Shown piece after piece: positions 35,279 to 43,675 of a stretch of DNA of 46,751 nucleotides. Both the position numbers and the translations under genes were made by a program. This stretch comes from Ignavibacteria bacterium (GTDB taxonomy: Bacteria > Bacteroidota > Ignavibacteria > Kapaibacteriales > Kapaibacteriaceae): assembly GCA_013204605.1 (NCBI GenBank), contig JABMNI010000067.1:1-46751 (forward strand), read 5' to 3'. How positions within the stretch are numbered: position 1 is the stretch's first letter; the number at the start of each line of letters is the position of its first letter. The notes under the pieces are model-generated. The model was not told where the DNA came from and searched no databases. It saw only the letters and a program-made list of their open reading frames with translations.

Positions 35279-36151
35279 GATCTGCTCCCGCAGCTCGTCG
35301 AAATCTGAATTATCCAAGTGGTATTTCTTGTTGCAGTACTGGCACACTAACTCGTTGTGACCCTGCGCTCGCATACTTTCAAGTTCCCCTACTCCCAATG
35401 TTACCAGCACGCCTTTGAACTTGCTAAGCGAACATCTGCAAAAGAAATCAACGGGCGCAGTTGCGGTAATGTTAATATCCGATGGCATTATTTGTTGCAA
35501 TATCTGCTTGGTATCGTAACCCCGATCTGCAAACTCTGTTAGGCGTTCTAAATAGTCGATCGTGTCGTATACTTTAAAAATATCTTCAGGACGGGCGCCG
35601 GGCATGGCTTGAATTAAACAGCCAACCGACTGACGCACCACGTCGTTTTCGTCGAACGCAATATCAAAAACAAAGGCCGACGGAATCTGCTCCGACTGCG
35701 TAAGGTAGTGTCCCAAATCCGATGTCACATCGCCCCTTTTCAACTCAACAATTCCCGTACTCGGCTCCATCTTTCCGTACAACACTCGCTGAACTTTGAG
35801 AAGCCCCTTACCCAATGCGCTAACACTTTCAGCGGGATCGTCATTCAACGTTGCATAGCCCCGAACTTCGCCCACCTGAATTGCCTCGGCGTAAATCGAC
35901 TTCACCGGGCCATCGCCGCTGAACATCAACGCAATGCGCTCCTCCCCTTTCAAAAAAGAGGCCATCAACGATGCGCCAGTAAGCGCCCTGCCAAGCGCAA
36001 TAGTAGCCACACCGTTTAAGCTGTGATTGCTTTGCGCCGTTTGCACCACGGCCGTATTGTGAATCACCGCCGCCCTAAAAAACCCATCCTTCGTGATGGC
36101 ACGCGTTACTCTGTCGCGCTCTCGCCAAACTTTTTTTACATCATCGGCCAT
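35261..36151 (-). CDS. hslO: Redox-regulated chaperone Hsp33
   Basis: Hsp33 is a holdase switched on by oxidation, when its zinc-bound cysteines form disulfides. The 296-residue protein has the N-terminal domain (IHNTAVVQTAQSNHSLNGVATIALGRAL, GDGPVKSIYAEA) and the C-terminal zinc site FFCRCSLSKF with CQYC (about residues 236-272). The start at 36151 lies 11 bases inside the end of mutS, so the two genes are probably co-transcribed. The extreme C-terminus is encoded by an AT-rich repeat. Confidence 0.94.
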   Translation of the reverse strand: MADDVKKVWRERDRVTRAITKDGFFRAAVIHNTAVVQTAQSNHSLNGVATIALGRALTGASLMASFLKGEERIALMFSGDGPVKSIYAEAIQVGEVRGYATLNDDPAESVSALGKGLLKVQRVLYGKMEPSTGIVELKRGDVTSDLGHYLTQSEQIPSAFVFDIAFDENDVVRQSVGCLIQAMPGARPEDIFKVYDTIDYLERLTEFADRGYDTKQILQQIMPSDINITATAPVDFFCRCSLSKFKGVLVTLGVGELESMRAQGHNELVCQYCNKKYHLDNSDFDELREQILAIRN

Positions 36152-38828
36152 TTACATGCTCTTTCAATTCAGCCAAAACTCTCAGCGCTTCGACCGGCGT
36201 AATATTATTCACGTCAATTTCTTTTACCAAATCACGAATCACATCATCCACAACTTCGAACATCGTAATCTGTGTTCTGCTTTCATTTTGTGAAACGGGC
36301 TTTGTGTTTTTTGCAGTATTTGTGTCGTTAACTGCATTCGTATTTTCACCTGCGCTTACATCTCGCTTCGCGTCCGCGTGCGATACCGCGTGCTTGCCGC
36401 CCTCGAGTTGCTGCAGAACGAGTTCGGCGGTTTGTAAAACTTCGTTCGGCAGACCCGCCATGCGGGCCACATGAATACCAAAGGAGTGATCACTGTGCCC
36501 TGGCACTACCTTGTGTGTAAACAAAATATCCGAGCCCACTTCTTGAACATCCACCTTGTAATTTTTTACACGCTCAAATTGATTTGCAAGTGCAGTTAGC
36601 TCGTGATAGTGTGTTGCAAAAAGTGTCTTCGCGCCAATGCGTTGATGAAGGTATTCGGCTATCGCCCACGCAATAGAAATGCCGTCGAAGGTGGCGGTGC
36701 CGCGTCCAACCTCATCCAACAAAATCAAACTTTTCGCGGTGGCGTTATTCAAAATATTTGCCGACTCTAACATCTCAACCAAGAACGTACTTTCGCCTGC
36801 CGTGATATTATCCTGCGCTCCAACGCGCGTAAATATTCTGTCGGTCAACGGAATCAACGCTTCTTTTGCGGGAACGAAACAACCAACGTGCGCAAGAAAA
36901 ACTATCAGCCCCACTTGACGCAAGTAGCTCGACTTACCCGACATATTGGGTCCGGTGATGATAAATATTTGACGCCCCGTTGTATCCATCTCCACATCGT
37001 TCGCCACATACGGCGTGCCCGGCGGCAACAGATGCTCGATAACCGGATGCCTTGCTTGAACAAGCTTTAGCTGGTGTCCATCGTGAACTTGCGGCTCAAC
37101 ATAGTTGTGCGCAATGGCCACACTCGCAAACGAAGCAAGACAATCTATCTCGGCAATCGCCTTGCACGAAATCTGAATCTGCTGACCCTGTTCTGAAATT
37201 TCCGACATCAACAATTCAAGTAATTCCGATTCACGCTCCGATGTTTTTTCTTCGGCACTCAACAATGTTCGTTCAATTTCTTTCAAGCGCGGCGTGGTGT
37301 ATCGTTCGGCGTTCGTTAACGTCTGCTTGCGCTCGTATGCATCGGGCACCTTGGTTGTATGCACGTGAGTAACTTCAATGTAATACCCAAACACATTATT
37401 AAAACTCACCTTCAGTGTAGAAATCCCCGTGACATCACGTTCAGCTTTTTGATATTCAGCCACCCACTCTTTTCCATGCAGAAGTGCGTCTTGATACTCA
37501 TCAAGTTTCGCATCGTGCCCCTTACGAAAAATCGTTCCGTTTCCAATTTGAATTGATGGCTCATCCAACAACGCGCTGTCCAACTTTTGCGTCAACACAG
37601 AATGATCAACAATCCGTGGCGACAACGTCGAAATTTCTTGATGCGCACTTTGCGAAAGCAAATCACCTACAACAGGAAAATTCTGCAGACTCTGTTTCAG
37701 CGAATTCAAATCGCGCGGATTTGCACGTCGAGTAAAAACCTTGGCAACCAATCGTTCCACATCGCCAATATTTTTTAGCACGTCGGTCAGCGCGTTCAGT
37801 CTTGTGGGGTCTCTGTGAAAGCCCCTTACCACCGAATGCCGTTTTGCAATGCGCTCCATACTAACCAGCGGGGTTTGCAGCCACCAGCGCAGCAGGCGTC
37901 CACCCATCGGCGTTTGCGTTCGATCAAGAATTCCAGCCAGCGCACCATCGCGTTCACCCGAATTGTTGGTGGAATGTATCTCCAGATTTTTTCGCGTCTG
38001 TGCATCCAGCACCATAATGTCGGCAGTGCGCAGTTCGGTGACCGACGTGATTTGCGTGAGCGCCGATTTTTGCGTGTCGGAAATATACTGCAGCAGCGCC
38101 CCGGCAGAAATTGTACCGTGCGTGCGCGTGTCGAGTCCGAAGCCTTTCAACGACGCCGTCTTAAACTGCCTAAGCAACAGATTCTGCGCAAACTCATGCT
38201 CGAACAACCAACTCTCCAAACGCGTTATGCTAGGGGGCTGATCCAGCTCGTCGATAATCGGCTGCCAAATTTCGCGTTCCTGCTTGTTCACCACCACCTC
38301 GGCCGGACACAACGACTCCAACAGCGGAATCAGTTTGCTCAGGTGAACATCACCGGCAGTGAACGTGCCGGTTGAAACATCAGCAACGGCAACGCCGCAC
38401 AAATTTTCCTTGTTCTTCGTAAAAGATATCGCGGCAACATAGGTGTGCGATTTTGCCTCGAGCAAGCGGTCGTACATAACCACGCCCGGCGTGACCACCT
38501 CCACCACATCACGGCGCACAATCCCCTTCGCCTGCTTCGGGTCTTCCAACTGCTCGCAAACGGCCACCCGGTGTCCGCCGCGCACTAACTTCGGCAAATA
38601 CGCATCCAACTGATGGTGCGGGAAGCCCGCCAGCGGAATCTCCCCGGCCGACCCATTATTCCGCTTAGTGAGCGTAATTCCGCACGCCTTCGCGGTCAGA
38701 ACAGCGTCCTCACCAAAGGTTTCGTAAAAATCTCCCAGCCTAAACAACAGCACGGTATCGGGGTACCGTTCCTTTATTTGACGGTATTGCCGCATCAGCG
38801 GCGTTTCTGTTTTCGTCTTCACGGGCAC
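36141..38828 (-). CDS. mutS: DNA mismatch repair protein MutS
   Basis: Recognises mismatches and starts repair with MutL. The 895-residue protein has domain I with the mismatch-contacting Phe-x-Glu (GDFYETF, after PLMRQYRQIKERYPDTVLLF), the lever and clamp domains, and the ATPase with Walker A GPNMSGKSS (about 625-633), STFLVEML, DEVGRGTATFDG and ATHYHEL. A low-complexity segment (about 825-865) precedes the conserved C-terminal tail (NNITPVEALRVLAELK). The start is GTG 38828 or GTG 38822; a near-match to the TAnnTTTG box (TAATTTG) sits just upstream of the second. It is divergent from the tRNA-Ser promoter. Confidence 0.97.
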   Translation of the reverse strand: MPVKTKTETPLMRQYRQIKERYPDTVLLFRLGDFYETFGEDAVLTAKACGITLTKRNNGSAGEIPLAGFPHHQLDAYLPKLVRGGHRVAVCEQLEDPKQAKGIVRRDVVEVVTPGVVMYDRLLEAKSHTYVAAISFTKNKENLCGVAVADVSTGTFTAGDVHLSKLIPLLESLCPAEVVVNKQEREIWQPIIDELDQPPSITRLESWLFEHEFAQNLLLRQFKTASLKGFGLDTRTHGTISAGALLQYISDTQKSALTQITSVTELRTADIMVLDAQTRKNLEIHSTNNSGERDGALAGILDRTQTPMGGRLLRWWLQTPLVSMERIAKRHSVVRGFHRDPTRLNALTDVLKNIGDVERLVAKVFTRRANPRDLNSLKQSLQNFPVVGDLLSQSAHQEISTLSPRIVDHSVLTQKLDSALLDEPSIQIGNGTIFRKGHDAKLDEYQDALLHGKEWVAEYQKAERDVTGISTLKVSFNNVFGYYIEVTHVHTTKVPDAYERKQTLTNAERYTTPRLKEIERTLLSAEEKTSERESELLELLMSEISEQGQQIQISCKAIAEIDCLASFASVAIAHNYVEPQVHDGHQLKLVQARHPVIEHLLPPGTPYVANDVEMDTTGRQIFIITGPNMSGKSSYLRQVGLIVFLAHVGCFVPAKEALIPLTDRIFTRVGAQDNITAGESTFLVEMLESANILNNATAKSLILLDEVGRGTATFDGISIAWAIAEYLHQRIGAKTLFATHYHELTALANQFERVKNYKVDVQEVGSDILFTHKVVPGHSDHSFGIHVARMAGLPNEVLQTAELVLQQLEGGKHAVSHADAKRDVSAGENTNAVNDTNTAKNTKPVSQNESRTQITMFEVVDDVIRDLVKEIDVNNITPVEALRVLAELKEHVNGR

Positions 38829-38845
38829 AAATTACGAACGATAAC

Positions 38846-38876
38846 TTTGCGAATGTGCCTGAACCCCGTATCTTTG
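38846..38876 (+). promoter_or_regulatory. Bacteroidetes-type promoter of the tRNA-Ser gene
   Basis: TTTG at 38846-38849 and TATCTTTG at 38869-38876 are separated by exactly 19 bases, the textbook spacing of the Bacteroidetes housekeeping sigma factor (TTTG, 19-21 bases, TAnnTTTG). Transcription should start about six bases before the tRNA at 38889. This is the best full promoter match in the window and supports the taxonomic assignment. Confidence 0.7.
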
Positions 38877-38888
38877 CGTTCCGAAAAC

Positions 38889-38982
38889 GGAGAGATGGCC
38901 GAGTGGCTGAAGGCAACGGTTTGCTAAACCGTCGTAGTGGTTTATGCCGCTACCGAGGGTTCGAATCCCTCTCTCTCCGCCA
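38889..38982 (+). tRNA. tRNA-Ser (anticodon GCU)
   Basis: A class II tRNA. The acceptor arm GGAGAGA pairs with TCTCTCC at 38972-38978; the discriminator is G and CCA is encoded (38980-38982). The anticodon stem ACGGT/ACCGT closes the loop TTGCTAA with anticodon GCT at 38923-38925, reading AGC and AGU. A long variable arm (GTAGTGG...CCGCTAC) and the T arm with GGTTCGAATCC are present. The long variable arm fits Ser. Confidence 0.97.
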
Positions 38983-38991
38983 CGGTTATAG

Positions 38992-39028
38992 CGTCCAGCG
39001 GTTTTTCCGTCTGGGCGTTTTTTTTTTT
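38992..39028 (+). terminator. Rho-independent terminator of the tRNA-Ser gene
   Basis: CGTCCAG pairs with CTGGGCG (one G-T pair), continued by CGG/CCG around a TTTTT loop with one bulged T, and is followed by eleven T at 39018-39028. It begins nine bases after the CCA end. Confidence 0.88.
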
Positions 39029-39125
39029 GGGAAGGGGGCTATGGGGGGCTCTCCACCATCTTTCGTAATTTCGTCCTCCAATCACTCACTCCCAGCCCCG
39101 TGCCGTGCATGGGGTTTTCTGTACT

Positions 39126-39596
39126 ATGGCCCAGACGTCTGAACGAAAAATCCGACCCATCACAACGAACCGTAAGGCTTTTTACGAGTACGAGGTGATT
39201 TCGCGCTTTGAAGCGGGCTTAATGCTGGCGGGTACGGAGGTGAAATCTATTCGCGCCGGCAAGCTGAATATGTTGGATGCCTACGCTTCGTTCCCGAATA
39301 AGAAGTCGAACGAATTGTACCTGTACAACCTTCACATTAGCACGTACGAATTTGGGAATCGGGAAAACCACGAGCCCAACGCAAAACGAAAATTGTTGCT
39401 GAACGCTGCCGAGCTAACGCGCATTAGAACAGGTATTGAGGAAAAGGGGCTTACTGTTGTTCCGTTAAGCATGTACTTCTCCGGACCCTATATCAAAATT
39501 GAAATTGCGTTGGTCCGCGGAAAACAGTCGCACGATAAACGTGCGTCGATAAAAGACAAAGACATTAAGAAAAGCCTACGCGAAGCAAGACTGTAG
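39126..39596 (+). CDS. smpB: SsrA-binding protein SmpB
   Basis: Binds tmRNA and rescues stalled ribosomes. The 156-residue protein has the SmpB pattern: ITTNRKAFYEYEV, FEAGLMLAGTEVKSIRAGKLNMLDAYASF, NLHISTYEFGNRENHEPNAKRKLLLN, EEKGLTVVPLSMYFSGPYIKIEIALVRGKQSHDKRASIKDKD and a basic tail. ATG 39126 is preferred; an in-frame ATG at 39105 would add seven residues (MHGVFCT) not typical of the family. The tmRNA gene is not in the window. Confidence 0.95.
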   Translation: MAQTSERKIRPITTNRKAFYEYEVISRFEAGLMLAGTEVKSIRAGKLNMLDAYASFPNKKSNELYLYNLHISTYEFGNRENHEPNAKRKLLLNAAELTRIRTGIEEKGLTVVPLSMYFSGPYIKIEIALVRGKQSHDKRASIKDKDIKKSLREARL

Positions 39597-39601
39597 TCTA
39601 A

Positions 39602-39680
39602 TGTGGAAATGTGAGAAAGCAAATGTGTAAATGTGTAAATGTGAGAATGTCAATGGTAAATATGTGAATGTGGAAATGTG
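39602..39680. repeat. AATGTG-type spacer repeat between smpB and tyrS
   Basis: Nearly the whole gap consists of degenerate AATGTGRAAATGTGRGAATG units, the same sequence type as the spacer after trhO at 22381-22452. It begins a few bases after the smpB stop and ends just before the tyrS start. Short AT-rich units of this kind drift by slippage; no open frame or promoter is visible in it. Confidence 0.8.
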
Positions 39681-39687
39681 AATTTTT

Positions 39688-40923
39688 ATGAACGCTAAAG
39701 AACAATTAGAAATCATTCAGCAGAATGTTGTGGATCTGTTGCCTGCTGATGAACTTCTGCGCAAGCTTGAAAAGAGTGTGAGTACTGGAAAGCCCCTTAC
39801 CATAAAATTGGGGCTGGATCCGTCGCGTCCGGATATTCATTTGGGGCATGCGGTGGTGCTGAATAAGTTGCGGCAGTTTCAGGACCTCGGACACAATGTG
39901 GTGCTGATTATTGGCGATTTTACAGCGATGATTGGCGACCCCACGGGGAAGTCGAAAACGCGGCCGGCGCTTACGTTGCAGGAGACGCGGGAGAATGGCA
40001 AGACGTATGTGGCGCAGGCATCGGTGGTGCTGGATGCGGCGAAAACCACGGTGCGTTATAATAGTGAGTGGCTGGATAAAATGTCGTTTTCGGAGGTGAT
40101 TGCGCTGTCGGCCAAATACACGGTGGCGCAGTTACTGGAGCGCGACGATTTTACGAAGAGGTATCAAGGGGGCGAACCCATTAGCGTGCATGAGTTTTTG
40201 TATCCGCTTTCGCAGGCGTATGATTCGGTGGCGATTGATTCGGATATTGAAATTGGTGGAACGGATCAGAAATTTAATCTGTTGGTTGGACGCGAGATTA
40301 TGCGCTCGTACGGAAAAGAGCCGCAGTGCATTCTCACTATGCCGCTGCTTGAAGGCACAGATGGCGTCGAAAAAATGAGCAAGAGTTTGAATAATTACAT
40401 CGCCGTGTTGGATTCGCCGCGCGAGATGTTCGGTAAAACCATGTCCGTTCCCGACACCATGATTGCAAAATATTTACAATATGCGTGCTACGAATCCCCT
40501 GCCGTTGTAACACAGGTCGCTGCCGATTTAGTTAGTGGCACGTTGCATCCGCGCAATGCCAAGGTCGACCTCGCTAAGAAAATTGTCGCGCGATACCATG
40601 GTCAGCAGGCCGCCGACGAAGCCTTTGCCGAGTTCGAACGAGTGTTTGTGAAAAAAGATCTGCCTGATGAAATTCCTGACTTCGCGTACCACGGTGCCGA
40701 CACTCCCCTTGTGGTGGATGTGCTTATGGCAGCGGGCTTAGTGTCTTCAAAAAGCGACGCACGGCGTCTCATTCAAGGCGGCGGAGCGCAAGTTGACGGC
40801 GTAAAAGTTTCCGACATTTCGCAAACGCTCGACCTCACAGAGCCAAGAATTTTGCGCGCAGGAAAACTCAAGTTTAAGCGAATAGTTAGAGGCAACTCTT
40901 CAGAAGATTCTAGCAACACGTGA
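39688..40923 (+). CDS. tyrS: Tyrosyl-tRNA synthetase
   Basis: Charges tRNA-Tyr. The 411-residue class I enzyme has the HIGH motif as HLGH (51-54, in DPSRPDIHLGHAVVL), the family segment DFTAMIGDPTGKSKTRP, tyrosine-site residues around YDSVAIDSDIEIGGTDQKFNLLVGRE, and KMSKS near 229-233. A C-terminal S4 RNA-binding domain follows (SKSDARRLIQGGGAQVDGVKV). The motif set fits the TyrZ-like branch. Its TGA overlaps the GTG start of the next gene. Confidence 0.95.
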   Translation: MNAKEQLEIIQQNVVDLLPADELLRKLEKSVSTGKPLTIKLGLDPSRPDIHLGHAVVLNKLRQFQDLGHNVVLIIGDFTAMIGDPTGKSKTRPALTLQETRENGKTYVAQASVVLDAAKTTVRYNSEWLDKMSFSEVIALSAKYTVAQLLERDDFTKRYQGGEPISVHEFLYPLSQAYDSVAIDSDIEIGGTDQKFNLLVGREIMRSYGKEPQCILTMPLLEGTDGVEKMSKSLNNYIAVLDSPREMFGKTMSVPDTMIAKYLQYACYESPAVVTQVAADLVSGTLHPRNAKVDLAKKIVARYHGQQAADEAFAEFERVFVKKDLPDEIPDFAYHGADTPLVVDVLMAAGLVSSKSDARRLIQGGGAQVDGVKVSDISQTLDLTEPRILRAGKLKFKRIVRGNSSEDSSNT

Positions 40924-41660
40924 TCTATGCAGCTCACGAAGGTGCGGCAACCGGCGCACAAAACATGGCGCGCGATATCGAGCTTGCAGACTCTGTTAGG
41001 CAGGGGGCTTTCCAGCTCGCCTTCCGCACGTACACGTGGAACCCATGGACACTATCTCTGGGGATGCATCAGAAAGAAGATGCCTACAATCTTGAAGCAT
41101 TAAAAAATGCCGGCTACGATATTGTGCGCCGTCCAACCGGCGGCCGCGCCGTCTTCCACGCCGACGAGCTCACCTACTGCATTGCAGCCCCTTTAACCGA
41201 AACCAACACTGCGCGATCCGTCTATCAATCCATCCACGATTTTTTGCATCGCGCCATTGTGGGAATGTATCCACAGCTCGGCATCGACATGGCTGGAACC
41301 TCCGATGACTTTCGCGGATTTGTAACATCGGCCTCCCCTGCCGGCAAACTCTGTTTTGCCACACACGCACGCTCGGAACTCATGATAGGCAACCGCAAAA
41401 TTGTAGGCAGCGCTCAACGGGTTGTCGACGGTGTAATTCTGCAGCACGGATCCATCTTGTGCGGCAACGGCTACAACCAGCTCCCCAATTTTTTGAATGC
41501 CGATGAAAAAGAAAAACATACAGCTCGGCAACTTGTGGGGTCGACTAGCATAGGGTTGGAGGAGGCGCTAGCAGGATCAATTGACATTGACTTTCTCGGT
41601 GCGGAACTCGCTAAGCTGGCCGTGCAAAGCATGCAGATTACCCAATTGGTTTCAGCTTAA
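40920..41660 (+). CDS. Lipoate/octanoate-protein transferase (LipM/LplA type)
   Basis: A 246-residue BPL/LPL-fold protein for attaching octanoyl or lipoyl groups to lipoyl domains. Motifs: NMARDIELAD, RRPTGGRAVFHADELTYCI (the conserved RRxxGGGxVxH region) and GNRKIVGSAQRVVDGVILQHGSIL with the catalytic Lys region. A Cys in GKLCFA sits where LipM octanoyltransferases have their nucleophile, which favours LipM over LplA. It starts at GTG 40920 in a GTGA overlap with tyrS. Confidence 0.82.
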   Translation: MIYAAHEGAATGAQNMARDIELADSVRQGAFQLAFRTYTWNPWTLSLGMHQKEDAYNLEALKNAGYDIVRRPTGGRAVFHADELTYCIAAPLTETNTARSVYQSIHDFLHRAIVGMYPQLGIDMAGTSDDFRGFVTSASPAGKLCFATHARSELMIGNRKIVGSAQRVVDGVILQHGSILCGNGYNQLPNFLNADEKEKHTARQLVGSTSIGLEEALAGSIDIDFLGAELAKLAVQSMQITQLVSA

Positions 41661-41684
41661 GTAGATAAGAATTACCAACGTATA

Positions 41685-42959
41685 TTGTCGGGGTTAATCG
41701 CTTCCAAACCGGAGAGTACTATCCTGAAAAAGTTTACACTATTATTTGGACTCTTGTTGTTCTTGTCATGTCAAGGGCAGGCACAGTGGCAGCGAGTGCT
41801 GGTCGGCCCGGATTTAAATGGTGCAGACAAAATCCTCTTTTTTGATGGCAAGAAGGGGCTGTGTGCTACTGCGGAAGGCAGGCCTGCTTTGTTCGAAACA
41901 ACCGATGGCGGTAAGTCTTGGTTGAAGATCACTAATGATACTTTACGGGCTAACAACTATCATATTCCTGCCATCAAGTCATTGGGCGGGTTGCGTTATA
42001 TAGCCGTTTTTTATGACGATATTTTGATTGGAGAATTCGGCAAAGGGTATAGAAAACAAACGTGGGATAGCGAAGATGCATTTCCGCCATGTTTGTATGA
42101 TGCTGGATGGTCTGATGCCTTCGTTTTAGAAAACAGACACATTTGGGTTTCGAGTGGAAACGGTGTCGTGTATTCAAGTGATGCCGGTGAGACTTGGGAG
42201 TGCCGAGCCCCGAATACGTTAAGGCAGCACAAATTTATTGTGTTCTTAGATTCATTGGTTGGTAGTTCATCGAATAGGTATGGAGCCAATTACACCAAGG
42301 ATGGCGGACATACATGGACGCAGAGTAAGTTTGTAGGTGGAAGCTTTAGTGAGTTTTATGGATTAATACTTAGTGGGTCGAACTCGGCGTTTCTAGTTGG
42401 GTCGGCATTGTTCAGGTCCGACGACTCTGGTGCAACTTTTCGACATGTTATGCAGGTGTTTCCTGCGTGCAGTTCCTTTGCATTTTGCGATGCTAACTAC
42501 GGCTGGATTGGTGGAGAAAGGAAGTTTATGCAAACTACTAATGGAGGAACGGACTGGGTTGACATAAAAAACGACACGCTTTTCTACACCAACCATTATA
42601 ATTTTACAGGTGGTATCAGCCCTGTTTCCTGCGATACCGTCTTCGCCGTCGGCGGCGGATACCTCTATTACAACTTCAACGCCCGAAACTTGGTGAGTGT
42701 TGAAGAAGAGAATCAAATTGGCATTGCCGGTTTTCAGATTTACCCTAACCCCACCGATGGGTTGGTAACAATCTCAACGGCAGAAGATGTTGTGAGCGCA
42801 ACCGTAATGGACATGTTAGGAAATGTTGCGATGTCGGTGGGATTCGAGAGAGCAACGGAGAAGAATACGTTAGACATTAGCCCCCTACCCCGCGGGGTGT
42901 ATATGGTGCGAGTGGAAGCCACAAATGGAATGTTTTCGCGAATGATAATCAAGAATTAG
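41685..42959 (+). CDS. T9SS-exported Asp-box propeller protein
   Basis: A 424-residue secreted protein. The signal peptide core FTLLFGLLLFLSCQGQAQ follows KK. Five Asp-box motifs (TTDGGKSW, SSDAGETW, TKDGGHTW, RSDDSGATF, TTNGGTDW) mark a sialidase-like beta-propeller of the YCF48/BNR kind. The end is a T9SS sorting domain (IYPNPTDGLVTI, VMDMLGNVAM, ISPLPRGVYMVRV). The start is unclear: TTG 41685 gives 14 extra residues before the Lys pair, whereas GGAG at 41711-41714 points to ATC 41721 or CTG 41724 immediately before it. It begins 24 bases after the lipoyl transferase gene. Confidence 0.8.
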   Translation: MSGLIASKPESTILKKFTLLFGLLLFLSCQGQAQWQRVLVGPDLNGADKILFFDGKKGLCATAEGRPALFETTDGGKSWLKITNDTLRANNYHIPAIKSLGGLRYIAVFYDDILIGEFGKGYRKQTWDSEDAFPPCLYDAGWSDAFVLENRHIWVSSGNGVVYSSDAGETWECRAPNTLRQHKFIVFLDSLVGSSSNRYGANYTKDGGHTWTQSKFVGGSFSEFYGLILSGSNSAFLVGSALFRSDDSGATFRHVMQVFPACSSFAFCDANYGWIGGERKFMQTTNGGTDWVDIKNDTLFYTNHYNFTGGISPVSCDTVFAVGGGYLYYNFNARNLVSVEEENQIGIAGFQIYPNPTDGLVTISTAEDVVSATVMDMLGNVAMSVGFERATEKNTLDISPLPRGVYMVRVEATNGMFSRMIIKN

Positions 42960-42970
42960 AGTAACATGAA

Positions 42971-43321
42971 ATGACGGAAAAGCGGCCGGAATACCGAGCA
43001 CGAAACCAAACAAGTTTTGGCGACATTCTAGACACTTTAGGAATATATTTTAAAGGTGACAATAGAATTGACAAGGCATGGGTTTTTGGTTCGTATGCGC
43101 GCAACCAGGCTAAACCATCGAGCGATTTGGATGTGTTGATTGAGCAACCCGAGGGCGGTGTGCTAACCTTGTTTGATCTCGCTGATATCCAATTTCGATT
43201 GGAGCAGTTCCTAGGACTCAAGGTGGATCTCACTACTAAGCGTAGCATTAATCCTGACTTCTTGCCACAGGTAATTTCCGAAATGAAATTGGTGTATGAT
43301 GCAACGATACCGTCATGTTAA
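42971..43321 (+). CDS. MNT-type nucleotidyltransferase (orphan antitoxin-like)
   Basis: A 116-residue minimal nucleotidyltransferase. The catalytic pattern GSYARNQAKPSSDLDVLIE has the GS and DxD elements, and a third acidic position follows in KVDLTTK. MNT proteins usually pair with HepT as toxin-antitoxin modules in which MNT AMPylates HepT. No HepT gene is next to it on either side. The gene ends in TTAA, shared with the stop of the decayed reading frame on the other strand. Confidence 0.85.
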   Translation: MTEKRPEYRARNQTSFGDILDTLGIYFKGDNRIDKAWVFGSYARNQAKPSSDLDVLIEQPEGGVLTLFDLADIQFRLEQFLGLKVDLTTKRSINPDFLPQVISEMKLVYDATIPSC

Positions 43322-43552
43322 CTCTCCCACCGTTCCAACGGCTTAACCAAGCTTTTCTCCTTGTGACTCCTCACGCCCTTTTCGTAATCGGAAATTGAGA
43401 CGCCGAGGATGACTTGTTTCTTGGTGAACGAAGTATGAAGGAAAGTGGCTTTCCCAGAGTTCGCTTTCGTGGATTATTCTGGCATATGCGTAGTCCAATC
43501 CGGATTTTGAAGTGTAGATAGCAACGATTTCGACGGTCTGGAAAGCCCCTTC
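43318..43552 (-). pseudogene. Decayed, frameshifted gene fragment
   Basis: Reading the minus strand from 43552, one frame encodes a clean run beginning EGAFQTVEIVAIYTSKSGLD and continuing through YARIIHESELWESHFPSYF to about 43435. A neighbouring frame then carries FTKKQVILGVSISDYEKGV and ends in LVKPLERWES and TAA at 43318-43320. Together they look like one protein of about 75 residues broken by a frameshift and lacking a start; a TGA precedes the run. I do not recognise the family. It contains one copy of the repeated ARGGGGCT word. Confidence 0.5.
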
Positions 43553-43600
43553 TCAATCGGCCGTTTGCAAGGCAACAATGTGGATAACTTTTAGTTGCAA

Positions 43601-43624
43601 GTGTGTGTGTGTGTGTGTGTGTGT
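43601..43624. repeat. (GT)12 microsatellite
   Basis: Twelve uninterrupted GT dinucleotides, 51 bases before the ATG of the cysteine-rich secreted protein. Dinucleotide tracts of this length slip often. It lies where a promoter or upstream element for that gene would be, so it could change promoter spacing. Confidence 0.95.
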
Positions 43625-43675
43625 AGTATTGGTTCAAATGCATTATTATTATACAATGTTTAAAGGGTTCGTCTC

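Larger units (their letters stand above)
3162..43551. repeat. Dispersed word ARGGGGCT, 35 copies
   Basis: Plus-strand copies begin at 3162, 5112, 6275, 10256, 11513, 15999, 17748, 18871, 22144, 29341, 32371, 34262, 38232, 39033, 39444, 41002 and 41853. Minus-strand copies occupy 8 bases from 6461, 7346, 7971, 11596, 15227, 17406, 19473, 21056, 29942, 32334, 33312, 34570, 35802, 37820, 39791, 41186, 42879 and 43544. Flanks favour GGT before and TTCCAG after, giving GGTARGGGGCTTTCCAG. Almost all lie in genes, in sense and antisense and in different frames, so the selection is on DNA and not on protein. About two copies would be expected at 45% G+C. Confidence 0.85.

Noticed and set aside
43371-43643. 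90-codon minus frame starting in the GT repeat
   Set aside because: Its THTHTH stretch comes from the microsatellite; the protein-like signal of this region lies in the other two minus frames.
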